From Treponema sp. (GTDB lineage: Bacteria > Spirochaetota > Spirochaetia > Treponematales > Breznakiellaceae): a stretch of DNA of 8,471 nt. The notes beneath the pieces were generated by a model, which saw nothing but the letters and a program-made list of their open reading frames with translations, was not told where the DNA came from and searched no databases. Made by a program: the position numbers and the translations under genes. The stretch lies in assembly GCA_031268245.1 (NCBI GenBank), contig JAIRXN010000143.1:1-8471 (forward strand), in the 5' to 3' direction. Each line of letters opens with the position of its first letter. Position 1 is the first letter of the stretch. This document shows positions 1 through 5,838 of the stretch, piece after piece.

Positions 1-61
1 GGTTAGAATTGGTAACACCAACAAAAATGTGGTAGTAGACCCCACAGTTAAATAATTTCCT

Positions 62-137
62 TGCAGAACGAACCTCGTAAACTTATGTAACACTTACACG
101 ATACCTCGCCCTTCAGGGCAAGGAGGTTCATTCTGCA
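62..137. repeat. Nested inverted-repeat element over the dehydrogenase stop codon
   Basis: The outer arms at 62-76 and 123-137 are complementary at 14 of 15 positions (one C/A mismatch). The arm sequence is TGCAGAA, then C or T, then GAACCTC. Inside lies a hairpin at 104-111/116-123 with a TTCA loop and one mismatch in 8 bp. The right arm contains the TGA stop (128-130) and the last codons (Ala-Ala-Glu) of the dehydrogenase, so the element overlaps the coding end. The segment 100-129 reads GATACCTCG, a stem, then GAGGTTC. This is the same arrangement as the element at 8141-8173 read on its reverse strand, so both are probably copies of one dispersed palindromic repeat. It may also act as a 3' end structure or terminator for the dehydrogenase mRNA, although no T-run follows the stem. 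The family assignment rests on only two copies. Confidence 0.65.
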
Positions 138-1297
138 GCGATGCGGTAAATGGCTTCTACGTCTTTTTCATTAAGCGAGCGGTACTGGCCCAGGGGGCCG
201 AATTTGACTGCCCGTTTGGACATTTCGGGGATGCGGGAGGGGTCCAGTTTAGCATCGGCGAAGCTTACCGGCAGGCCGATGGAATGCCAGAAATTCTTGA
301 TGCGGAAGATTCCTTCGAGGGCGGCCTGCTTGTAGTCGTAGAAGGCGCCGTCCACTCCAAAAACCTTGGCGGCAAAACGGGCCATCCGGGGGGTATCTAC
401 ATCTATATTGTACTTCATCCACGCGGGGAATATGATCGAAAGTCCGGCGCCGTGGGCTATATCGAAGAGGGCGGAAAGTTCGTGCTCTATGGCATGGCTT
501 GCCCAGTCGCCGATGCGGCCTGTGGAGAGGAGGTTGTTATGGGCGATGCTTCCTGCCCACATGATCTCGGCTCTGGCATCATAGTCCCTTTCGCCACCCG
601 AGAAGATCTTCCGCGCGTTGCGAATGATGGCCCGCAACGTTCCTTCGCAAAGTTCGTCGGTAAGTTCCACATGCTTCTCCGGGGTAAAGTAGCGTTCCAT
701 GATATGAGCCATCATGTCACAAACTCCCGCGGCGGTTTGATAGGGAGGCAGGCTGTATGTCAATTCAGGATTCAGGATTGAAAACACCGGCCGGATGCAC
801 TCTTCGTTTACCGACTGTTTCCAGGGCCCGCGTTCATCGGTGATGACCGACGAAATGCTGCTCTCGCTTCCTGCTGCAGGAATGGTAAGGATGGTGGCGA
901 CGGGCAGGGCCTCGGCGGCTGTCTTCTTATGATCATAGAAATCCCAGACGTCCCCGTCATAGAGGGCGCCTATGGCGATAGCCTTTGCGGAATCAATAAC
1001 GGAACCGCCGCCCACTGCCAGAATAAAACCAAATTTCTCTTTCCTGGAGATGTCCACTCCTTCGTAGACTTTGGAAAGACGGGGATTCGGTTTTACTCCG
1101 TCCAGCTCAACCCACTCGACTCCCGCCTGTTTAAGCGACGATTTTACCTTGTCGATAAGGCCGGATTTAAGCGCCGAACCGCCTGAATGGTGGAGCAGAA
1201 TTTTTTTGCTGTATTTGGCAACCTCCGCTCCTGTCTGCGCCTCGGTATTCTTGCCGAAGATGATCTTTGTACGGTTATGATACTCAAAATTTTGCAT
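128..1297 (-). CDS. Iron-containing alcohol dehydrogenase, YqhD/butanol-dehydrogenase type
   Basis: This is a 389-residue cytoplasmic group III metal-dependent alcohol dehydrogenase, predicted to interconvert aldehydes and primary alcohols with NAD(P)H. The N-terminal dinucleotide domain carries GGGSVID at 96-102. A GSE motif at 143-145 follows the conserved Thr-Ile-Pro segment. Metal ligands matching those of the YqhD family are visible: Asp194 and His198 in CDMMAHIMERYF, His268 in SHAIEHELSA, and His282 in IAHGAGL. Length is normal for the family (about 385-390). The ATG at 1295-1297 is preceded by AGAGGT about 6-7 bases upstream, a good Shine-Dalgarno site that supports this start. The gene stands alone and diverges from the hydrolase at 1478. 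Its own promoter is at 1369-1397. The stop codon lies inside an inverted-repeat arm. Family assignment is secure. The substrate is not known; such enzymes often act as broad aldehyde reductases or butanol dehydrogenases. Confidence 0.93.
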   Translation of the reverse strand: MQNFEYHNRTKIIFGKNTEAQTGAEVAKYSKKILLHHSGGSALKSGLIDKVKSSLKQAGVEWVELDGVKPNPRLSKVYEGVDISRKEKFGFILAVGGGSVIDSAKAIAIGALYDGDVWDFYDHKKTAAEALPVATILTIPAAGSESSISSVITDERGPWKQSVNEECIRPVFSILNPELTYSLPPYQTAAGVCDMMAHIMERYFTPEKHVELTDELCEGTLRAIIRNARKIFSGGERDYDARAEIMWAGSIAHNNLLSTGRIGDWASHAIEHELSALFDIAHGAGLSIIFPAWMKYNIDVDTPRMARFAAKVFGVDGAFYDYKQAALEGIFRIKNFWHSIGLPVSFADAKLDPSRIPEMSKRAVKFGPLGQYRSLNEKDVEAIYRIAAE

Positions 1298-1368
1298 GCA
1301 GTTACCTCTTTCAAATAAGATGATTCATTGAGCTTGCTCCAAAAATTTAAAAATTCCGGAACGACCCT

Positions 1369-1397
1369 ATTATAAGTTTTTTCGTCAAAAGGGACAA
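1369..1397 (-). promoter_or_regulatory. Promoter of the alcohol dehydrogenase
   Basis: On the minus strand a perfect -10 TATAAT (1369-1374) lies 17 bp from a -35 TTGTCC (1392-1397, 4 of 6 to consensus). The start point would fall near 1362, giving a leader of about 65 bases ending in the AGAGGT ribosome-binding site. The leader contains a near-palindrome, GAGCTTGCTC, at 1330-1339. Spacing and -10 are good; the -35 is moderate. Confidence 0.6.
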
Positions 1398-1404
1398 GGA
1401 AGCC

Positions 1405-1421
1405 TTTGAGGCGTTTTCAAA
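1405..1421. promoter_or_regulatory. Possible operator between divergent promoters
   Basis: TTTGA and TCAAA arms flank a 7-base centre (GGCGTTT). This short inverted repeat sits between the dehydrogenase promoter (1369-1397) and the hydrolase promoter (1442-1471), where a shared regulator could act on both. Five-base arms are short and could arise by chance, and no regulator gene is in the window. Tentative. Confidence 0.2.
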
Positions 1422-1441
1422 ACTGATTGCATTACGGGCCA

Positions 1442-1471
1442 TTGACGGTTTCCGGCGGGATCTAATAGAAT
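1442..1471 (+). promoter_or_regulatory. Promoter of the putative glycoside hydrolase, abutting its ATG
   Basis: A -35 TTGACG (1442-1447, 5 of 6) and a -10 TAGAAT (1466-1471, 5 of 6) are separated by 18 bp. Only six bases separate the -10 from the ATG at 1478, so the predicted start point is at or next to the A of the start codon. A small imperfect stem (GCGG near 1455 with CCGC at 1474-1477) overlaps the same stretch and could be an operator or chance. Confidence 0.55.
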
Positions 1472-1477
1472 ATCCGC

Positions 1478-3457
1478 ATGGCTATACAACTATCCCCCCG
1501 GCAGGTTCATCTGGACTTTCATACCAGCGAACATATTCCCCTTGTCGCGCCGGAGTTTGACGCGGCTTCATTCGCCAAAACCGTTAAAGATGCCCACATC
1601 AGTTCTATTACCGTCTTTGCCCGATGCCACCACGGCTGGCTTTACTATCCTTCAAAGAAATTTCCCGAACTGATACACCCCAATCTGGCGGACAAGAACC
1701 TCCTTGTGGAACAGGTACGGGCCCTTCACGAAGCCGGGGTGCGCTCTCCGGTGTACATCACCGTCCAGTGGGATTACCATACGGCCGCTACCAGGCCGGA
1801 ATGGCTCATCCGCAAACTTGACGGTTCCCACGAAGGGGGGCCCTTTACGGAACCGGGGTTCTATCAGTCTCTCTGCGTAAATACCGGGTACTACGAGTTC
1901 CTCAAGGCCCACACGGAGGAAGTCTGCGAACTCCTGGGACAGGAACTGGACGGTATCTTTTTTGACATCGTGGGCATCCGCCCCTGCTGCTGCGCAAGCT
2001 GCCGGGCGGAAATGAAACGCCTGGGAATCAACGCGGCAGACGAGGAGGCGGTTCGCGGTTTCGCCAAAACCGTGCTTACCCGGTTCAAACGGGACATGAC
2101 CGCAGTGGTACGGAAGTACAGCAAGGACTGCACCATTTTTTACAATGCCGGGCATGTGGGCCCCTGTACCAGGGACAGCGCCGATGCCTATACCCACTTC
2201 GAACTTGAAAGCCTCCCTTCGGGCAGCTGGGGCTACCAGCACTTCCCGGTTACTGCCCGTTATGCCCGCAAGCTGGGGTTGGACTGCATGGGGATGACCG
2301 GAAAATTCCACACCGAATGGGGGGATTTCCACTCCCTCAAAAACCAGGCCGCCCTGGAGTTCGAGTGTTTCAGGATGCTGAGTTACGGCTTCGCCGCTTC
2401 CGTGGGAGACCAGCTTGAGCCCAGAGGGATCCTCAATCCCGCTACTTACCGCCTTATTGGCAGTGTGTTCGGCCCCTTTGAAGAGAGGGAGCCCTGGGCG
2501 CGGCCCGCCGTTCCCCTGGTCGAAGCCGCCCTCTTCACCTCTGAATCCCCCCTGGCGGAACACAAAATGCCCGAAGACATCCTGGGCGCAGCCCAGCTTC
2601 TGGAAGAACTGGCTCTGCAATTTGACATCCTGGACGAAACCATGGATCTTTCGCCCTACCGGCTGGCTATATTGCCCGAAAGCTTCCGTCCGGCGCCGGA
2701 TTTTGAACGGAAGCTGGAAAGCTTTGTGGCCCGGGGCGGCGCGGTCATCGCGTGCGGCAAGGCCATGCTGTCCGGGGACAACAGGTTCCCCGCCTGTTTC
2801 GGCGCCGGGTATGAGGGGGAGAATGAATGCTACCCGGACTTCCTCATCGCCCGGGGGGAACTGGCCGGAGGGCTTGAGCCGGATAACGAATACGTGATCT
2901 ACCAACAGGGCCTGCATATAAAGGCCGATGCGGACAAGACTTTGCTCTGTGCCCGTTCACCCTATTTTCCCCGGAAGGGAGACCGCTTCTGTTCCCACCG
3001 CTATACCCCGTCCGCCGGGGGAAAGCCCTACCCCGCGGCGGTAAGGAACGGGAATGTCCTGTACTTCAGCCATCCCCTCTTTACCCAGTACCGGCGCAAT
3101 GCGCCGCGGTGGTGCAAAACCCTGATCTCCAACGCCGTAGATCTCCTTTTACCCCACAGGCTGACGAGGCATAACGGTCCTTCCACTCTGACGGTTTCCG
3201 TGCTGGAACAGGCTGAAAAAGGGCGCTACTCCGTCCACCTTCTGTCCTACATCCCGGTACGCAAGTCCGCGACCATCGACATCATTGAAGAACGGACCCC
3301 TGTCCGGAACCTCACCCTGGAACTGCAGCTCCCCAGGAAGCTTAGCGGGGCCCGGCTCGTACCTGAAGGCACGGAGCTTCCCCTGGGTGAAGACAATCGG
3401 GTGACCATTCCCCTTGTCGATGGATACGCCGTCCTGGAACTTCCGTTTAAAACGTAA
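1478..3457 (+). CDS. Putative glycoside hydrolase (GHL6-like TIM barrel plus GH42-type trimerisation domain)
   Basis: This 659-residue protein has no signal peptide, so it probably acts on imported oligosaccharides or glycosides in the cytoplasm. Residues 8-340 look like the hypothetical glycosyl hydrolase 6 (GHL6) barrel: RQVHLDFHTSE near the start, ARCHHGWLYYPSK (48-60), ITVQWDYH (94-101), GIFFDIV (159-165), and GKFHTEWGDFHSLK (275-288). A cysteine cluster C170/C171/C172/C175 follows the FFDIV strand, like metal-binding Cys clusters of GH42 relatives. D163, E242, E244 and E280 are candidate catalytic acids, but I cannot choose between them. Residues 345-560 resemble the GH42 trimerisation domain (LLEELALQFDILDE, YRLAILPESF, FVARGGAVIACG). 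The last 95 residues form a beta-rich C-terminal domain. The start is almost forced, because an in-frame TAG lies at 1466-1468 and conserved sequence begins at codon 8. No Shine-Dalgarno sequence is present. Substrate unknown. Confidence 0.78.
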   Translation: MAIQLSPRQVHLDFHTSEHIPLVAPEFDAASFAKTVKDAHISSITVFARCHHGWLYYPSKKFPELIHPNLADKNLLVEQVRALHEAGVRSPVYITVQWDYHTAATRPEWLIRKLDGSHEGGPFTEPGFYQSLCVNTGYYEFLKAHTEEVCELLGQELDGIFFDIVGIRPCCCASCRAEMKRLGINAADEEAVRGFAKTVLTRFKRDMTAVVRKYSKDCTIFYNAGHVGPCTRDSADAYTHFELESLPSGSWGYQHFPVTARYARKLGLDCMGMTGKFHTEWGDFHSLKNQAALEFECFRMLSYGFAASVGDQLEPRGILNPATYRLIGSVFGPFEEREPWARPAVPLVEAALFTSESPLAEHKMPEDILGAAQLLEELALQFDILDETMDLSPYRLAILPESFRPAPDFERKLESFVARGGAVIACGKAMLSGDNRFPACFGAGYEGENECYPDFLIARGELAGGLEPDNEYVIYQQGLHIKADADKTLLCARSPYFPRKGDRFCSHRYTPSAGGKPYPAAVRNGNVLYFSHPLFTQYRRNAPRWCKTLISNAVDLLLPHRLTRHNGPSTLTVSVLEQAEKGRYSVHLLSYIPVRKSATIDIIEERTPVRNLTLELQLPRKLSGARLVPEGTELPLGEDNRVTIPLVDGYAVLELPFKT

Positions 3458-3475
3458 CCGGGTTTTGCAAGAAGC

Positions 3476-4234
3476 TCAAAGTACACTCTGCAAAAACTGC
3501 CGGGTTCTATCGTTGACCGGTTTACTGAAAATCTCTTTGGGAGGGGCTATTTCAAGAATTGCTCCATCGTACATAAAGACTACCCTGTCCGCTGCTTCTT
3601 TTGCAAAACCCATTTCGTGGGTTACCACCAGCATGGTCATACCGGCGCTTGCAAGACTCTTCATTACCGAAAGGACTTCCCCCACAAGTTCCGGGTCAAG
3701 AGCGCTGGTTGGTTCGTCAAAGAGCATTATCTTAGGTTCCATGGCAAGGGCCCTGGCAATGGCAACCCGTTGCTGCTGACCGCCTGAAAGCTGGCTGGGA
3801 TATGAGTCGATCTTGTCCCCCAGCCCCACCCTCTCGATGAGGGCCTTCGCTTTCTCCCTGGCTTCTTTTTCAGGAATCTTCCGCACATGGGCGGGAGCCA
3901 TGCATACATTTTCAATCACAGTCCTGTGGGGAAAAAGGTTGAAACGCTGGAAAACCATGCCGACTTCCAGGAGGGATGCGTGTCTCTCCTGGGCATGCAT
4001 CTTTACATGGTTCACCCCGTCCTTGCAGTCGAAGAGAAGCTTGTCCTCTATATAGATTTTGCCGTCGTCTATGGCCTCAAGCCGGTTAAGCGAGCGCAGG
4101 TAAGTGGATTTTCCCGCGCCGGAAGGCCCGATGATGCAGACCACTTCCTGCTGTTCCACGGTGAGAGACACATCCTTGAGAACCCGGAGAGACCCAAAGG
4201 ACTTGCACACTCCTTCTGTTTTAATCATTGACAT
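3476..4234 (-). CDS. Polar amino-acid ABC transporter, ATP-binding protein (GlnQ/HisP type)
   Basis: This 252-residue cytoplasmic ATPase drives the importer encoded upstream. All nucleotide-binding motifs are intact: Walker A GPSGAGKST (36-44), Q-loop Gln96 in GMVFQRFNLFPH, signature LSGGQQQR (149-156), Walker B IMLFDEP with D173 and E174, D-loop SALD, and switch His206 in VTHEMGF. FNLFPHRTVIENV and the overall length (about 240-255) are typical of the GlnQ/HisP/ArtP branch. The start at 4232-4234 is supported by GGAG seven bases upstream; a second ATG two codons later is placed less well. It is the third gene of the operon, 14 bp after the permease stop, and its ribosome-binding site lies in that gap. 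It converges with the hydrolase gene, stops 18 bp apart, and I see no clear terminator between them. Confidence 0.96.
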   Translation of the reverse strand: MSMIKTEGVCKSFGSLRVLKDVSLTVEQQEVVCIIGPSGAGKSTYLRSLNRLEAIDDGKIYIEDKLLFDCKDGVNHVKMHAQERHASLLEVGMVFQRFNLFPHRTVIENVCMAPAHVRKIPEKEAREKAKALIERVGLGDKIDSYPSQLSGGQQQRVAIARALAMEPKIMLFDEPTSALDPELVGEVLSVMKSLASAGMTMLVVTHEMGFAKEAADRVVFMYDGAILEIAPPKEIFSKPVNDRTRQFLQSVL

Positions 4235-4248
4235 GGGCAGGCTCCGTA

Positions 4249-4899
4249 TTATTCATAAATCGAATACTTCTTTTCCAGTTTGTGAAAGACATAGGTAAAT
4301 ACCGCGGTAATGATGAGATAGAGTATCATCGCCGGAATATACACCATCGCCGAGGCTGTAGACGACGAAATCGAACGGGTAACCTTGGTTATATCGGTAA
4401 GCGCGATGATGGAAACCAGGGACGCATCTTTCAGCACCATGATGAACTCGTTGCCCACCGGCGGGATGAGCCGTCTGATGGACTGGGGCACAATCACAAG
4501 ACGCATGGTCTGGGCATAACTCATGCCGAGCGCCCTGGAGGCCTCGAACTGGCCCTTGTCGATGGACTGAATAGCCGCCCGGATTATCTCCGCGCAGTAG
4601 GCCGCAGAGTTGAGCCCAAAGGCGATGAAGGCAGCCGCAAAGCGGTTGTTGATCGTCAGAAGAGGCGTTATCTGAGGGAGGCCGTAGTAGATAAAATAGA
4701 GCTGCATGAGGAGCGGCGTTCCCCGGAAAAAGAAAACATAGCCTGAACACAGCCTGTTAAGCCATGCTTTCTTTGACATTTTACCCAGCGCCAGAAAGAG
4801 GCTCATGATCAGCCCCGCGGAAACCGCAACGACAGTCAGCGAGATGGTGATCCTGGCCCCGTCCAGCAAGGGCGGTATCCAGCCAAGGACTTTTTGCAC
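4249..4899 (-). CDS. Polar amino-acid ABC transporter, permease protein (HisM/GlnP type)
   Basis: This 216-residue inner-membrane permease forms the substrate channel, presumably as a homodimer because only one permease gene is present. Hydrophobic segments are visible near 15-38, 55-75, 86-108, 150-168 and 186-206, the usual five-helix plan. The cytoplasmic coupling loop that docks on the ATPase is clear: AEIIRAAIQSIDKGQFEASR (103-122), then ALGMSYAQTM and PQSIRRLIPPVGNEF. FRGTPLLMQL (58-67) is a family hallmark. The start codon is GTG (4897-4899), with AAAGGA seven bases upstream. It is the middle gene of the operon, separated from the binding-protein gene by 60 bp that contains a strong hairpin. 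Confidence 0.95.
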   Translation of the reverse strand: MQKVLGWIPPLLDGARITISLTVVAVSAGLIMSLFLALGKMSKKAWLNRLCSGYVFFFRGTPLLMQLYFIYYGLPQITPLLTINNRFAAAFIAFGLNSAAYCAEIIRAAIQSIDKGQFEASRALGMSYAQTMRLVIVPQSIRRLIPPVGNEFIMVLKDASLVSIIALTDITKVTRSISSSTASAMVYIPAMILYLIITAVFTYVFHKLEKKYSIYE

Positions 4900-4906
4900 G
4901 TGTATT

Positions 4907-4912
4907 TCCTTT
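4907..4912 (-). promoter_or_regulatory. Ribosome-binding site fixing the GTG start of the permease
   Basis: AAAGGA on the minus strand lies seven bases before the GTG at 4897-4899. No better ATG is available in frame near the N-terminus, and the protein aligns with the family length from this codon, so the GTG start is well supported. Confidence 0.7.
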
Positions 4913-4927
4913 ACGTCAATATCCCGG

Positions 4928-4950
4928 GCCGGGCAAAACCCGGCTTTTTA
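4928..4950. terminator. Hairpin between binding-protein and permease genes
   Basis: GCCGGG (4928-4933) and CCCGGC (4939-4944) form a perfect 6-bp GC-rich stem with a CAAAA loop. TTTTTA follows on the plus strand (4945-4950). Read in the operon direction (minus strand) the T-run is missing, so there it is more likely an mRNA-stabilising or partially attenuating hairpin behind the highly expressed binding-protein gene. Read on the plus strand it has the form of an intrinsic terminator, although no plus-strand gene precedes it closely. Confidence 0.55.
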
Positions 4951-4959
4951 TGGAACGCC

Positions 4960-5772
4960 TTACCTTACCGAAGAAACAACATCTGTTCCGAAAACGGTCT
5001 GGGAAATTCTTTGCAGAGTACCGTCGGCATAGAGTTCGTCAAGAGCCTTGTTCAGGGCATCGGTGAGGGCGTTGTTGCCTTTCTTGAGACAGATTGCCAG
5101 CACTTCATCATTACTTACCTCTGCGGTAATAAGGAAGGGATTACCTGCCGGGGCAAGATAATCCGCGGCTACTACACTGTCAACAAGGATAACATCGACG
5201 CGATTGAGCCTCAGTTCGTCAAAACAGTTCATCACCTTGTCGTATTCATAAACTTCAACTTTTGCCCCCGTCCTCTCGATCCACTCGGTGGCCATGGTGT
5301 CGGAGGTGGTTTCCGCCTGGTAGGTAAGGCGCAGACCCTTCACATCTTCCAGGGAAGCGGGTTTAACCGCGGAATCCTTGCGCACCACGAGAAGCTGGGA
5401 ATTTGCGATATAGGGCTTTGTAAAATTGAACATGGTCTCCCTTTCTTCGGTATAGGTTACCGATGACATGATGCAGTCATACTTGCCCGTATCAACACCC
5501 GCAAAGATCCCGTCCCACGCGGTATCGACAAATTCAACTTCCAGACCCATCTTGGCGGCAATAGCCTTTGCCATCTCCACATCAAAGCCGATGGGAGTTT
5601 TTCCGTCGTCTGCAAAGTACTCCATAGGGGGATACCCGATTTCCATACCCACCGTCAGGACGCCTTTTTTCATGGTAAGCCCGCCTGAGGCTTGAGACCT
5701 TCCTCCGGCATACACTCCGCCTGTCACAATCAGAACAGAGAGTACCGCCAGGAAAATACCTTTTAACTTCAT
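4960..5772 (-). CDS. Polar amino-acid ABC transporter, periplasmic solute-binding protein
   Basis: This 270-residue protein of the family 3 solute-binding type captures an amino acid in the periplasm and delivers it to the permease. Residues 1-22 form a signal peptide with a basic start, a hydrophobic core and a signal-peptidase I-like VYA end. No Cys occurs near the cleavage site, so it does not look like a lipoprotein. Family marks are IGYPPMEY (45-52), IGFDVEMAKAIAAKMG (61-76), WDGIFAGVDTGKYDCI (86-101) and TYTEERETMFNFTKPY (106-121). Arg111 is the expected ligand for the substrate carboxylate. Asp198 in ILVDSVVAADY is the expected partner of the amino group. The ATG at 5770-5772 has a strong AAGGAGT-type ribosome-binding site and a good promoter just upstream. 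It is the first gene of the operon. The exact amino acid cannot be read from the sequence; Gln, Cys/cystine and His are all plausible. Confidence 0.94.
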   Translation of the reverse strand: MKLKGIFLAVLSVLIVTGGVYAGGRSQASGGLTMKKGVLTVGMEIGYPPMEYFADDGKTPIGFDVEMAKAIAAKMGLEVEFVDTAWDGIFAGVDTGKYDCIMSSVTYTEERETMFNFTKPYIANSQLLVVRKDSAVKPASLEDVKGLRLTYQAETTSDTMATEWIERTGAKVEVYEYDKVMNCFDELRLNRVDVILVDSVVAADYLAPAGNPFLITAEVSNDEVLAICLKKGNNALTDALNKALDELYADGTLQRISQTVFGTDVVSSVR

Positions 5773-5808
5773 CTTTTACTCCTTCCTTTTTCTATACAAA
5801 GATAAAGA

Positions 5809-5838
5809 ATTATACCTTTTTTCACTTCTGTGCGTCAA
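5809..5838 (-). promoter_or_regulatory. Promoter of the amino-acid transporter operon
   Basis: On the minus strand, -35 TTGACG (5833-5838, 5 of 6) and a perfect -10 TATAAT (5809-5814) are 18 bp apart. The leader would be about 30 bases and ends in the AAGGAGT ribosome-binding site of the binding-protein gene. The -35 lies inside the last codons of the TPR gene. The operon can therefore be expressed on its own, but no terminator separates it from the genes upstream, so read-through is also possible. Confidence 0.7.

Noticed and set aside
1..60. Small hairpins (TTGGT/ACCAA near 10-22; TGTGG/CCACA at 28-46) as an RNA gene or array
   Set aside because: Five-base stems with no further structure or repeated units; no tRNA or CRISPR pattern is visible.
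284..781. Plus-strand open frame opposite the dehydrogenase
   Set aside because: It lies entirely inside a well-supported gene and shows no domain or usable ribosome-binding site.
1407..1420. Match to a CcpA-type catabolite-response element on the minus strand
   Set aside because: Three defined positions fail, and such control is not expected in a spirochaete.
1652..2917. 421-codon open frame on the minus strand inside the hydrolase gene
   Set aside because: The plus-strand protein has clear family motifs over the whole span. The antisense protein shows no recognisable domain and reflects the biased codon use of the real gene.
3463..3495. TTTTGCA/TGCAAAA inverted repeat across the convergent stops as a bidirectional terminator
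   Set aside because: Only 7 bp with a 19-base loop, AT-rich, and partly inside the ATPase coding end; too weak to call.
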